DNA of 41,989 nucleotides from Micromonosporaceae bacterium (GCA_019689695.1 JADGHA010000001.1:1-41989); one strand, 5' to 3'. Counted from the stretch's first letter, positions 1 to 8,634 are shown. Notes: generated by a model not told the origin, from the sequence alone. Translations and numbers: made by a program.

Positions 1-245
1 CTACTGGCCGTGCGTTCCCCCCTGGCCGTACCGGATAGCGGCCGGTTCGCGCCGCCCCGCCGACCCCCGCCCGTGGCCTGGTCGGCCACCGAAAGCGAAG
101 GGACGAAGCGAACAACAACCGCTTGCCGTAGTAGGACTCAAAGACGGTACGCGAACCACCCCCGCGCCTGTCAACAGCTTCGGCCCAGTCGATCTCGGGC
201 CGTCGGCGTGTCGCCCCTGGCGTGTTCTCCGGCCGGCCACTGTGG

Positions 246-1565
246 TCACGCGGCGCGCAGGTGCTGTTGCAGCACGGCGTCGGCGGCGGCCGGATGCTCG
301 GCGGCGAGCAGGCCGGCGGCGGCGAGCACGCCACGCACATCGGTCACAGTGGTCGCCCGTTGTGGCAGTGCCCAGCCACCACCGTGGTCCGCCAGCGCCT
401 CCTCGAGTACGGCCGCGGCCCGGCCCGGGCCCGCGTGCCGGAGCACGCCCCCGGAGCCGACCGCGAGGCGTACCCGGCTGAGGTCCTTGCCCCCACGGCG
501 CGGCGCACCCGGCCCGGCCGGCTCACCCCGGGCGTGGCGACGCAACGCGACGGTGGCGGCGAGCGTCGCCAGCCGCAGGTCCACCGCCCGCTCCGCGGCG
601 TGCGCGGGCAGCCACCGGGGGTCGGCGGCCCGCGCGGCCGCGGCGGCGGCAAGCCGGCCCTCCTCAGTGGAGGACAGCAGCCGCTCCTGGCGGGCCGCCT
701 CGACCACACCCGGCGCGCTCCACCGCACGCCCAGGTCGCCCTCGACGGTGCGGCTGCGCCACAGCGTGCCCGCAACCTCCGGCTCCGCTCCGGCGTCCGG
801 CGCGAGCACCGAGTACACGTCGGTGGTGGCGCCACCGACGTCCACCACGGCCAGGTCGTGCCCGGTCCGGTCGGCCAGCAGCTCCACCGCGGTCAGCACG
901 ACGTCCGGTGTGGCGCCGCGGACCAGGGAGGCGAACCGCGGCCCCCGGGACAGCTTCTTGCCGCCGATGACGTGCCGCAGGAACACCTCGCGGATGGCGG
1001 CGCGCGCCGGCCGCGGGTTGAGCACGCCGATACGCGGCAACACGTTCTCCGTCGCGGTGACCGGGATCCCGCGGCCGGCGAGGATGTCCACGACCGTGCT
1101 GCGCGCCTCGGCGTTGCCGGCGACCACGACCGGCACCTTGTACCGCAGCCGCTGCGCGTTGTGGACGATCGTGTCCGCGTCGCCGCCGTCGGTGCCACCG
1201 ACCAGCAGCACCACATCCGGGCGGGCGGCGCGCAGCGCAGCCAGCCCGGCCCGGTCGAGCCGCCCGGCGGCCACGTGCACCACCCGCGCCCCGGCCGACA
1301 GGCCCACCCGGTGGCCGGCCTCGGCGGTGACCAGCGCCTCGTGCCCGACCACCGCCAGCCGCAGCCCCCCACCGGCGGAGGAGCAGACGTACACATCGGA
1401 CACCGTCACGCCGGTCGCGGCGACCGCCGCCGACAGGCCGTCCATCACATCCGTGCCCACAGTGGTCGGATGCGACGCGCTGGCGACCAGCGTCCCGTCG
1501 GCCAGGTCCACCACCACCGCCTTGGTGAAGGTGGAGCCGACGTCCACACACGCGGCCAGCGTCAC
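246..1565 (-). CDS. MutL/GlmL-family ATPase (aminomutase accessory protein)
   Basis: This 439-aa protein belongs to the MutL/GlmL group of ASKHA-fold ATPases. They accompany B12-dependent mutases and are thought to act as reactivating or chaperone factors. Visible motifs are an N-terminal phosphate-binding DVGSTFTK (about residues 8-15), a GGTDGGD loop in the middle, and a second phosphate loop DVGGATTDVYSV around residue 240. The start is a GTG, and the family DVGST motif begins only eight residues later, so little can be missing. It is the last gene of the kdd-kamDE-kal operon, 72 bp after kal. By context its client is the lysine 5,6-aminomutase KamDE. The substrate complex is inferred, not shown. 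Confidence 0.85.
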   Translation of the reverse strand: MTLAACVDVGSTFTKAVVVDLADGTLVASASHPTTVGTDVMDGLSAAVAATGVTVSDVYVCSSAGGGLRLAVVGHEALVTAEAGHRVGLSAGARVVHVAAGRLDRAGLAALRAARPDVVLLVGGTDGGDADTIVHNAQRLRYKVPVVVAGNAEARSTVVDILAGRGIPVTATENVLPRIGVLNPRPARAAIREVFLRHVIGGKKLSRGPRFASLVRGATPDVVLTAVELLADRTGHDLAVVDVGGATTDVYSVLAPDAGAEPEVAGTLWRSRTVEGDLGVRWSAPGVVEAARQERLLSSTEEGRLAAAAAARAADPRWLPAHAAERAVDLRLATLAATVALRRHARGEPAGPGAPRRGGKDLSRVRLAVGSGGVLRHAGPGRAAAVLEEALADHGGGWALPQRATTVTDVRGVLAAAGLLAAEHPAAADAVLQQHLRAA

Positions 1566-1637
1566 GCCCGCCCCGCGCTTACCCTGACGATGCCGCCACA
1601 GAGATCCACAAACCTGTACTTTCCCGGAAATCCGCGG

Positions 1638-1994
1638 TCACGGGACGACGACCGTGCCGGTCGCCGTGACCGCGACGACCGGCGGGTCCAGCACCTTGGC
1701 GTCGCGGCACTGCACCACGCACTCGAACGTGATGGTCCGGCTGCGGTTGCCGACACGGACCAGGGTGGCGGTCACCTCGAGCACGTCGCCGCCGCGGACC
1801 GGCGCCGTGAACTGCACGTCGTCGTAGGACGCGAACAGGCCCTCGTCGCCGTCGTGCCGGATGCACACCTCGGTCGCCGCATCCCCGAACAGGGCCAGGA
1901 CGTACGCCCCGTCAACCAGGTTTCCGGCGTAGTGCGCGTGGCTGTACGGCACGTACCGGCGATGGGTCACCTTCATGACACCCGCTTCCGTCAT
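1638..1994 (-). CDS. kal: 3-aminobutyryl-CoA ammonia-lyase
   Basis: The product is a 118-aa hotdog-fold protein matching the Kal family of lysine fermentation, which deaminates 3-aminobutyryl-CoA to crotonyl-CoA and ammonia. The family block YSHAHYAGNLVDGAY lies at residues 17-31 and the DGDEGLF block at 48-54. Family members are usually about 125 aa, so this one is near full length. The ATG overlaps the kamE stop as ATGA, implying translational coupling; Met7 is a possible alternative start. Its place directly after kamE supports the assignment over a generic hotdog thioesterase. Confidence 0.9.
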   Translation of the reverse strand: MTEAGVMKVTHRRYVPYSHAHYAGNLVDGAYVLALFGDAATEVCIRHDGDEGLFASYDDVQFTAPVRGGDVLEVTATLVRVGNRSRTITFECVVQCRDAKVLDPPVVAVTATGTVVVP

Positions 1995-2752
1995 GCCGCC
2001 CTCTTCTGTGTCCCGTCGCGGCTTGTCACCAGGGCGTGCACCAGGTAGCTGGCCACCTCGCGCGGGCTGGTGCCCCGGCCGAAGATGCGGTCCACGCCCA
2101 GCTCGCCGGCCATCAGCTCGTCGAACCGGGGCCCACCGACGACCAGCAGCGGCCGCCGGCCGGCCGGGAACGCCTCCCGGAACGCCGCGGACATCTCCCG
2201 GACGTTGTGCAGGTGCGCGTCCCGCTGGGTGACCACCTGGGACACCAGCACCGCGTCCGCCTTCTCCGCCCGCGCCCGCTCCACCAGCTCCGGCACGCTG
2301 ACCTGGGCGCCCAGGTTGACCACGGCGAACTCCCGGTAGTACTCCAGGCCCTTCTCCCCCGCGATCCCCTTGACGTTGAGGATCGCGTCGATGCCCACGG
2401 TGTGCGCGTCCGTGCCGATGCAGGCGCCCACCACCACCAGCCGGCGCCGCAGCCGCCGCCGGACCAGCTGGTTGATTTCCTTCGGCGACAGCAGCGGGAA
2501 GTCCCGCTCGACCACCCGCACCGCGGACAGGTCGACCAGGTGGTTGACCCGGCCGTAGACCACGAAAAACGTGTGCGCGTCGCCCATCTGCTTGGCGTGC
2601 ACCACCATCGCCGGGTCCACACCCATCTTGCCGGCCAGCTGCAGCGCCGCGCCCTCGGCCCGCTTGTCCAGCGGCACCGGAAGCGTGAACGACAGCTGCA
2701 CCATCCCATCCCCGGTGGTGTCCCCGTACGGCCGCACGATCGTGCCGCTCAC
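1991..2752 (-). CDS. kamE: Lysine 5,6-aminomutase beta subunit (B12- and PLP-binding)
   Basis: This 253-aa protein is the small subunit of adenosylcobalamin- and PLP-dependent lysine 5,6-aminomutase, which moves the terminal amino group of beta-lysine (or D-lysine) from C6 to C5. The base-off B12 motif DAHTVG is at residues 115-120, with His117 the expected lower axial cobalt ligand. Lys128 in NVKG lies 11 residues after it. That is the same spacing as the known His133/Lys144 pair of the clostridial enzyme, so Lys128 should form the PLP internal aldimine. The GTG start overlaps the kamD stop as GTGA, and the family N-terminus fits this start. A reading frame continuing upstream is out-of-frame kamD sequence and is ignored. 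Confidence 0.94.
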   Translation of the reverse strand: MSGTIVRPYGDTTGDGMVQLSFTLPVPLDKRAEGAALQLAGKMGVDPAMVVHAKQMGDAHTFFVVYGRVNHLVDLSAVRVVERDFPLLSPKEINQLVRRRLRRRLVVVGACIGTDAHTVGIDAILNVKGIAGEKGLEYYREFAVVNLGAQVSVPELVERARAEKADAVLVSQVVTQRDAHLHNVREMSAAFREAFPAGRRPLLVVGGPRFDELMAGELGVDRIFGRGTSPREVASYLVHALVTSRDGTQKRAA

Positions 2753-4305
2753 TGCGTCCCCTCCAGGATCTCGGTGGCCGGGTTGTAGTAGTCCGGCTCG
2801 TGCCGGGCCACCCCGTCCAGGCCCCGGCCGCGGTCCGGCGGGCGCTTCATGATGCCGAACGTGCCCGCGGCGATCGCGTTCAGCAGCCCCTCGTCGACGA
2901 TGCGCTCCAGCAGCTGGACCGCCTCGGCCAGCACCGTCGCGGCCCGGCGCTGGATGAAGCCGCCCGGCTTCGGCACGAAGTCCTCGTGCAGGCCACTGCA
3001 GGCGTTGAGCACGTAGCGCACGTTCTGCAAGGCGATGTCCCGGTCGGACAGCCACGGCGTGGCCACCGCCTCGGTCATCATGCCGACCAGCAGGATGCCC
3101 TGGCCGGTCAGCACACCGGCCAGGTTGAAGAAGCCATCCAGCAGGTTGCCGCGGAACACGTCGCCGGTCATGTGCCGGGTCGGCGGCATCCATTTCAGCG
3201 GCGCCCGGGGGAACAGCTCCCGGGCCAGCAGGGCGTGCGCCAGCTCCAGCCGGAAAGACTCCGGCAGGTCCGGGTTGATCTCGAACGCGTGGCCCAGGCC
3301 CAGCTGCCAGTCGGCCAGCCCCGCCTCGTGCGCGAAGTACTCGTTGAGCAGCTGCGAGACGGTGACCGTGTGCGCCGCCTCGACCGCGTCGGCGGTGGTC
3401 AGGTAGTTGTCCTCGCCGGTGTTGATGATGATCCCGGCGCGGGCGTGGATCTGCCGGGAGAACCGCTGGTCCACAAAGGTGCGGATCGGGTTGATGTCGC
3501 GGAACAGGATGCCGTACATGGAGTCGTTGAGCATCATGTCCAGCCGCTCCAGCCCGGCCAGCGTGGCGATCTCCGGCATGCACAGCCCGGAGGCGTAGTT
3601 GGTCAGCCGCACGTAGCGGCCCACCTCGGCGGAGACCTCGTCCAGCGCCGCCCGCATCAGCCGGAAGTTCTCCTGCGTGGCGTACGTGCCGGCGAACCCC
3701 TCCCGGGTCGCGCCCTCGGGCACGTAGTCCAGCAGGGACTGGCCGGTGGACCGGATCACCGCGATCACATCCGCGCCCTCCCGGGCCGCCGCCTGCGCCT
3801 GCCTGATGTCCTCGTAGATGTCCCCGGTCGCGACGATCAGATAGATCCACGGCCGCTGCTTCGGGTCGCCGTGGCGGCGGATCAGCCGTTCGCGTTCGGC
3901 GCGCCGCCGGTCGATGCGCCGGATCCCGGCGGCGACCGACCGCCTCGCCGCCCGCCGGGCCGCGGTCGCGGCGCGGCCCGTCGGCACCTCGAAGTGCACC
4001 GACCCGGCCGCCGCCTTCTGCGCCAGTAGCGTCAGGTCGTCCACACCGGACGAAGCGGCCGCGGCGAACACCGGCAGGGCCACCCCGTGGCCCAGGCCGA
4101 CGTCGGCGACGACGGCGTCCACCAGGCGGTTGACCCAGGGGATGCCATCCGGGTCGGCACCGGCGACCCCGGCCAGGCGCAACACCGCCCGCTCCACGGA
4201 GACCGTCGTGTGGCTGCGGGCCAGCTCCACCACCGGCCGCCCGGCCCGCCGGGCCAGCTGACGCGCCCGGCGCACCAGCTGGCGATCCAGGTCAAGCTTG
4301 CTCAT
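2749..4305 (-). CDS. kamD: Lysine 5,6-aminomutase alpha subunit
   Basis: This 518-aa protein has the length of known KamD and is the large TIM-barrel subunit that holds the radical chemistry and part of the PLP and B12 sites. Conserved blocks include an IVATGDIYEDI segment, STGQSLLDYVPEGAT, NYASGLCMPEIA, NDSMYGILFRDIN and a C-terminal GTFGIMKR. The ATG at 4305 overlaps the stop of the upstream amidohydrolase as ATGA, and residue 1 begins the expected SKLDLD N-terminus. The frame stays open to about 4920, but that part is antisense to the amidohydrolase. D-ornithine 4,5-aminomutase was considered, but its subunits have very different sizes. The enzyme should act with kamE immediately downstream. 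Confidence 0.94.
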   Translation of the reverse strand: MSKLDLDRQLVRRARQLARRAGRPVVELARSHTTVSVERAVLRLAGVAGADPDGIPWVNRLVDAVVADVGLGHGVALPVFAAAASSGVDDLTLLAQKAAAGSVHFEVPTGRAATAARRAARRSVAAGIRRIDRRRAERERLIRRHGDPKQRPWIYLIVATGDIYEDIRQAQAAAREGADVIAVIRSTGQSLLDYVPEGATREGFAGTYATQENFRLMRAALDEVSAEVGRYVRLTNYASGLCMPEIATLAGLERLDMMLNDSMYGILFRDINPIRTFVDQRFSRQIHARAGIIINTGEDNYLTTADAVEAAHTVTVSQLLNEYFAHEAGLADWQLGLGHAFEINPDLPESFRLELAHALLARELFPRAPLKWMPPTRHMTGDVFRGNLLDGFFNLAGVLTGQGILLVGMMTEAVATPWLSDRDIALQNVRYVLNACSGLHEDFVPKPGGFIQRRAATVLAEAVQLLERIVDEGLLNAIAAGTFGIMKRPPDRGRGLDGVARHEPDYYNPATEILEGTQ

Positions 4306-5822
4306 GACTCCTCGAAGATGGTCTCTCCATGTAAGACAGTGCGCCGGCACGCCGGCAGCGGCTCGTCCTGTTCGGCGAACTCCGGCATCGCCGGGACCGA
4401 CCAGACCGCGAACGTGGCGTCGCCACCGGGCACCAGCACGCCCTCGGCGTCGCGGTGCACCGCCCGCCAGCCGCCGCGGGTGTGCGCGGCGAAGGCCGCC
4501 CTCACGCTCATCCGGTGCCCCGGGTTGTGGTGCCACACCGCCGCCCGCACCGCGCCCCACGGGTCCAGCGGCGTGACCGGCGAGTCCGAGCCGAACGCCA
4601 GCGCCACACCCACCCCGTGCATCGCACCCCAAGGGTTGGACTGCAACGACCGCGCCACGCCCAGCCGCCTGGCGTACATCTGGTCCTCGCCACCCCACAG
4701 CCGGTCGAACGCCGGCTGCATGCTCGCCACCACCCCGTACTCGACGAACCCCGCGATCAGCCGCTTGTCCACGATCTCGGCGTGCTCGACCCGGTGCCTG
4801 GCCGCCCGGATCCGCTCGACGCCCAGCTGCCCCGCTGCCGCCGCGAACCCGGCCAGCACCGTGCCGATAGCCGCGTCGCCGATGGCGTGGAAGCCGCCCT
4901 GCACGCCGTGCGCGGCGCAATCCAGCAGGTGGTCACGCACCTGGTCGGCGGTGAGGTACCCGTGCCCCGACCCGCCGTCACCGTCCACATAGGGCGCGGT
5001 CAGGTGTGCGGTCCGCGCGCCCAGCGCCCCGTCCGCGTACAGGTCCCCGCCGGCGCCGACCGCACCCAGCTCCCGGGCCTTGCCGGCGGCCATCAGCTCG
5101 CCCCAGTACCCGTACACCTCGGGCAGCGGCTCGGCCGCCGACAGCGCCAGCAGGCCGGTGAAGTCCGCCTCGTCCGACGTGCCCGGCCCCCCGCACTCGT
5201 GCACCGCGGCGATGCCCATGGCGGCCGCGCGCCGCAACGCCGCCCGCTGCGCCGCGGTCCGCTGCGCCGGCGTCACCGCACCCAGCGCAACCGCGCGCAC
5301 AATGTCGTGCGCGCCCCGGCGCACCCAGCCCGAGGCGTCGTACCCGGGCGCGGCGGCGGCCTGCGGCGCGGCCGCCAGCAACGCCGTCGAGCAGGCGGCC
5401 GAGTGGATGGACGCCTGAGACAGGTAGACCATCCGGCCCCCCGCCGCCCGGTCCAACTCCTCCGCGGTCGGCGGGTGCGGCCGGGGCCACCCCGACTCCT
5501 CCCACCCGTGGCCGAGCACCACCGCGTCCCGGGGCAGGCCCGCGGCGAACCGGGCCACCGCGTCGAGCACGTCCGCGGCCGAGCCGGTCCCGGCCAGATC
5601 CAGGCCGCCCAGCGCCAGCCCGGTCTCCGTACAGTGCACGTGGGCGTCGACGAACGCCGGGGTGACCAGCGCACCGGCCAGGTCCACCACCCGGTCGGCG
5701 GCGGGCGCCTCGGCGTCCGGGCCGAGCCAGGCGATGGTCTGGCCGCGGACCAGCAGGGCCGTGGCGGACGGGTCGGCGGTGCTGTAGACGTGGCCGCCGC
5801 GGTACAGGGTGGTTGGCTCCAT
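4302..5822 (-). CDS. YtcJ-like metal-dependent amidohydrolase
   Basis: This 506-aa protein belongs to the amidohydrolase family 3 (YtcJ-like) branch of the TIM-barrel metallohydrolases. The first metal motif DAHVH is at residues 59-63. Later ligand blocks are visible as HECGG, HAIGDAAIG, HRVEHAEI and GSDSPV. No signal peptide is seen, so it should be cytoplasmic. It lies 5 bp after kdd and overlaps kamD by 4 bp, so it is fully embedded in the lysine operon. I know of no amidohydrolase step in the canonical lysine fermentation pathway. It might release lysine or a lysine intermediate from an N-acyl or lactam form, but that is a guess from position only. Confidence 0.85.
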   Translation of the reverse strand: MEPTTLYRGGHVYSTADPSATALLVRGQTIAWLGPDAEAPAADRVVDLAGALVTPAFVDAHVHCTETGLALGGLDLAGTGSAADVLDAVARFAAGLPRDAVVLGHGWEESGWPRPHPPTAEELDRAAGGRMVYLSQASIHSAACSTALLAAAPQAAAAPGYDASGWVRRGAHDIVRAVALGAVTPAQRTAAQRAALRRAAAMGIAAVHECGGPGTSDEADFTGLLALSAAEPLPEVYGYWGELMAAGKARELGAVGAGGDLYADGALGARTAHLTAPYVDGDGGSGHGYLTADQVRDHLLDCAAHGVQGGFHAIGDAAIGTVLAGFAAAAGQLGVERIRAARHRVEHAEIVDKRLIAGFVEYGVVASMQPAFDRLWGGEDQMYARRLGVARSLQSNPWGAMHGVGVALAFGSDSPVTPLDPWGAVRAAVWHHNPGHRMSVRAAFAAHTRGGWRAVHRDAEGVLVPGGDATFAVWSVPAMPEFAEQDEPLPACRRTVLHGETIFEES

Positions 5823-5827
5823 GCTGG

Positions 5828-6856
5828 TCAGTGTGCCGCCAACCGGGCGTCGAGGAGCCCGCGTACCCCCGGCTCGGTGCGCACCAGGTCCAGCGCGTAG
5901 TCCGCGTGCCCGGGCACGAACCCGTTGCCGATCAGCATGGTCACGTCCGCGGCGAGCCCTTCGGCACCCAACGCGGCCGACGCGAAGCTGGTCGCCATGG
6001 AGAAGAAGATCACCGTGCCGCCCGCCGCGGTGGCCAGAACCGCCCCGTGCTCACAGCCTGGCACGTCCACGCAGACCACCGTGACATCGGCCGGCTCGCC
6101 GACCGCCGCGGCCAGCCCGACCGGGTCCCGGGCGTCCGCGACGACCACCTGGTCTGCCAGCCCGGCCCGCGCCAGCAGGTCGCGCTCCGCGGCGGTCGGG
6201 ACCACACCCACCGTACGCCCGGCTCCCGCGCGCCGCGCCGCGGCCAGCGACAGGCTGCCGCTCTTGCCCGCCGCGCCGAGCACCGTGACCGTCGGGCCCT
6301 GGTAGCGCCGCACCACGCGGTCGGTCAGCGCCGGCGCGCCGCACACGTCGAACACCGCGAGCGCCAGGCCCGGGTCCAGGTCGTCCGGGAGCACCGCGGC
6401 GACCGAGCGGGCGAACAGGATCGCGTGCCCGGCGCAGGGCACCTGCTCGCTGGCGCCGTCCCAGCGGGCGAGCCCATCGGTGATGGCCAGCGGCGTGAGC
6501 GTCAGCGACACGAGCGTGGCGATGCGGTCGCCGGGCTTGAACGCCAACGGGGAGGCGGGACCGACCGCGTCGACCGTGCCGATGAGCATCCCGCCCGATC
6601 CGGTCACCGGGTTGTGCATCTTCCCCCGGGTCGCGACGATCTCCAGCACCTCGGCGCGCACCGCGTCGCCGTCGCCGCCATGCTTCTCCCGCAGCTGGCG
6701 GAAGCTCGCCGCATCCAGGTTGAGCCGCTCAACCGCCACCCGCACCTCGGACGGCGCGATCTCCGGCCGGTTGTCCAGCCGCCACGCGGCCTGCGGCAAC
6801 ACCCCGGGCGGGTCCACGACCCGATGCAGACCTACGGGAGACGTCACAGTTTTCAT
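5828..6856 (-). CDS. kdd: L-erythro-3,5-diaminohexanoate dehydrogenase
   Basis: This 342-aa NAD(P)-dependent oxidoreductase should convert 3,5-diaminohexanoate to 3-keto-5-aminohexanoate, the step after the two aminomutases. The family signature MHNPVTGSGGMLIG is at residues 80-93 and a Rossmann loop GAAGKSG at 194-200. The N-terminal block GLHRVVDPPGVLPQAAW agrees with the chosen ATG. There is no good Shine-Dalgarno sequence. A TAAGAT hexamer on the minus strand at 6872-6877 suggests a very short 5' leader. It is the first gene of the minus-strand operon and is divergent from kamA. Confidence 0.92.
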   Translation of the reverse strand: MKTVTSPVGLHRVVDPPGVLPQAAWRLDNRPEIAPSEVRVAVERLNLDAASFRQLREKHGGDGDAVRAEVLEIVATRGKMHNPVTGSGGMLIGTVDAVGPASPLAFKPGDRIATLVSLTLTPLAITDGLARWDGASEQVPCAGHAILFARSVAAVLPDDLDPGLALAVFDVCGAPALTDRVVRRYQGPTVTVLGAAGKSGSLSLAAARRAGAGRTVGVVPTAAERDLLARAGLADQVVVADARDPVGLAAAVGEPADVTVVCVDVPGCEHGAVLATAAGGTVIFFSMATSFASAALGAEGLAADVTMLIGNGFVPGHADYALDLVRTEPGVRGLLDARLAAH

Positions 6857-6921
6857 CCTAACGGACAGGAAATCTTACGGCAGAATAGGGTATCTACAGC
6901 AGAACATGCGTAGGAGGTGCC
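6857..6921. promoter_or_regulatory. Divergent kdd/kamA promoter region
   Basis: These 65 bp must carry both promoters of the lysine cluster. On the minus strand TAAGAT (6872-6877) is a reasonable -10 for kdd. On the plus side a strong Shine-Dalgarno AGGAGGTG at 6912-6919 stands just before the kamA GTG and decides that start. The segment is AT-richer than its surroundings. No clear operator palindrome is visible. Confidence 0.55.
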
Positions 6922-8289
6922 GTGAGCAGCGATCAGCCGTACGAGTACCGCCGCCGCGAGCTGGTGGAGCCGGACTGGAGGCGGTTCCCCGGCTGGCGCA
7001 CCGTCACCCGCGAGGAGTGGGAGTCCGCGCAATGGCAGCGGGCGCACTGCATCAAGAACGCCCGCCAGCTGCGCGCCGTCCTCGGCGACCTGGTCGACGA
7101 GCGCTTCTACGCCGACCTCGTCGACGACCAGCAGCGGCTGGCCACCATGTCGATGCTGGTGCCGCCACAGATGCTCAACACCATGGTCCCCGACGCCCCG
7201 CCCAGCACCGACACCTTCTACGCCGACCCGGTACGCCGATACATGATCCCGGTCGCCTCCGACCGCCGTACCGACTGGCCGAGCCACCCGTACGCCACCC
7301 GCGACTCACTGCACGAACACGACATGTGGGTGGCCGAAGGACTCACCCACCGCTACCCCACCAAGGTGCTGGCCGAGCTGCTCTCCACCTGCCCCCAGTA
7401 CTGCGGGCACTGCACCCGCATGGACCTCGTCGGCAACTCCACGCCCACAGTGGACAAACTGAGGCTCACCCTCAAGCCGGTCGACCGGTACGACGCGATG
7501 ATCGCCTACCTGCGCACCCACCCAGGCGTCCGCGACGTCGTCGTCTCCGGCGGCGACGTGGCCAACGTGCCCTGGCGCCAACTGGAGAGCTTCCTCATGC
7601 GGCTGCTGGACATCGAAAGCGTGCGCGACATCCGGCTGGCCACCAAGGCCCTGATGGGCCTGCCGCAGCACTGGCTGCAACCACACGTCGTGGAGGGCCT
7701 GGAACGGGTCGCCCGCACCGCCGCCCGGCGCGGCGTCAACCTCGCCATCCACACCCACGTCAACCACGTCAACTCGTTGACCCCGCTGGTCGCCCGCGCC
7801 GCACAGACCGCCCTGGAGGTCGGCGTGCGCGACGTACGCAACCAGGGCGTCCTCCTGCGCGGCGTCAACGCGACCAGCGCAGACCTGCTCGACCTCTGCT
7901 TCGCCCTGCAGGGCGAAGCCGGCATCCTGCCCTACTACTTCTACATGTGCGACATGATCCCCGGCGCCGAGCACTGGCGCGTAGCGGTGTGGCAGGCCCA
8001 GCAGCTCCAGCACGACATCATGGGCTACCTGCCCGGCTACGCGACCCCGCGAATCGTCTGCGACGTACCGTTCGTCGGCAAGCGCTGGGTGCACATGGTC
8101 AGCGAGTACGACCGGGAACGCGGCATCTCGTACTGGACCAAGAACTACCGCACCTCGATCGAGGCGGCCGACCCGGACGCGCTCACCCGGACCCACCCGT
8201 ACTACGACCCGATCGACACCCTGCCCGAGTCCGGCCAGCGCTGGTGGGCCAAACAGCAGGCGGCCGACGCGCCCCGCGAGTCAGCCTGA
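6922..8289 (+). CDS. kamA: Lysine 2,3-aminomutase (radical SAM)
   Basis: This 455-aa radical-SAM/PLP protein of the KamA family interconverts L-lysine and L-beta-lysine. The cluster motif CPQYCGHC gives Cys157, Cys161 and Cys164 for the 4Fe-4S centre. VVSGGD follows near residue 207. The PLP lysine is most likely Lys387 in DVPFVGK. The characterised clostridial enzyme has a glycine-rich PGGGGK here, so this copy is divergent. The GTG start is fixed by the strong AGGAGGTG ribosome site. Gene order with kdd, kamDE and kal supports lysine as substrate. The last 9 bp overlap the convergent STAS-like gene. Confidence 0.9.
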   Translation: MSSDQPYEYRRRELVEPDWRRFPGWRTVTREEWESAQWQRAHCIKNARQLRAVLGDLVDERFYADLVDDQQRLATMSMLVPPQMLNTMVPDAPPSTDTFYADPVRRYMIPVASDRRTDWPSHPYATRDSLHEHDMWVAEGLTHRYPTKVLAELLSTCPQYCGHCTRMDLVGNSTPTVDKLRLTLKPVDRYDAMIAYLRTHPGVRDVVVSGGDVANVPWRQLESFLMRLLDIESVRDIRLATKALMGLPQHWLQPHVVEGLERVARTAARRGVNLAIHTHVNHVNSLTPLVARAAQTALEVGVRDVRNQGVLLRGVNATSADLLDLCFALQGEAGILPYYFYMCDMIPGAEHWRVAVWQAQQLQHDIMGYLPGYATPRIVCDVPFVGKRWVHMVSEYDRERGISYWTKNYRTSIEAADPDALTRTHPYYDPIDTLPESGQRWWAKQQAADAPRESA

Positions 8290-8634
8290 CGGCGGCGGGG
8301 TATCCAGGGTGGCGATCTGAGCGCCACAGCGGTCCAGCGCCGACAGCAGCGCCTGGTCCGCGCCGACCAGCAACAGGCAGCGGTCCGGGCCGGAGAGCAG
8401 GCCGCCAGGCAGCCGCAGCGCCTGCGCCAACACCTCCGGCTCCAGGACAGACGCTGCGGCCAGGTCCACGACCACCAGGCTGGCGCTGCCGGCGAGCGCG
8501 GTGAGGCTGTCCACCAACCGGTCCACCGCCGCCCCGGCCAGCCGGCCAGCCGGCCGCAGCACGGCCGTGAGCCACAAGTCGGGCCAATCCGCGGTGAGGT
8601 TCACCGTGGTCGCTGCCTGCCGGGTACCGGTCAT
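8281..8634 (-). CDS. STAS-like domain protein
   Basis: This 117-aa protein looks like a single STAS-type domain, the fold of anti-anti-sigma factors. A beta-strand SLVVVDLAAASVLEP occupies the position of the usual phospho-acceptor segment, and a later LLLVGAD strand and LDRCGAQIATLDTP helix-strand complete the pattern. A GGGAG ribosome site precedes the ATG at 8634. The usual DxSGVxxID phosphorylation motif is degenerate, so switching by phosphorylation is doubtful. No anti-sigma kinase lies next to it. It overlaps the kamA end by 9 bp in convergent orientation. Assignment is by fold pattern only. Confidence 0.65.
   Translation of the reverse strand: MTGTRQAATTVNLTADWPDLWLTAVLRPAGRLAGAAVDRLVDSLTALAGSASLVVVDLAAASVLEPEVLAQALRLPGGLLSGPDRCLLLVGADQALLSALDRCGAQIATLDTPPPSG

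Noticed and set aside
1..245. An 82-aa minus-strand frame at the left edge
   Set aside because: No recognisable motif, no ribosome site and Arg/Gly-rich shadow-like composition; treated as non-coding.
10..2048. Long plus-strand open frames opposite the MutL-type and kal genes
   Set aside because: They are rich in Arg, Pro and Ser with no motif, as expected for antisense frames in GC-rich DNA. The minus strand has clear families with overlapping starts.
2749..4305. Reading kamD/kamE as D-ornithine aminomutase (OraE/OraS)
   Set aside because: Subunit sizes (518 and 253 aa) and the neighbours kdd, kal and kamA match the lysine 5,6-aminomutase system.
4306..4920. N-terminal extension of kamD
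   Set aside because: It would lie antisense in frame to most of the amidohydrolase C-terminal coding region, and the ATGA junction plus family length fix the start at 4305.
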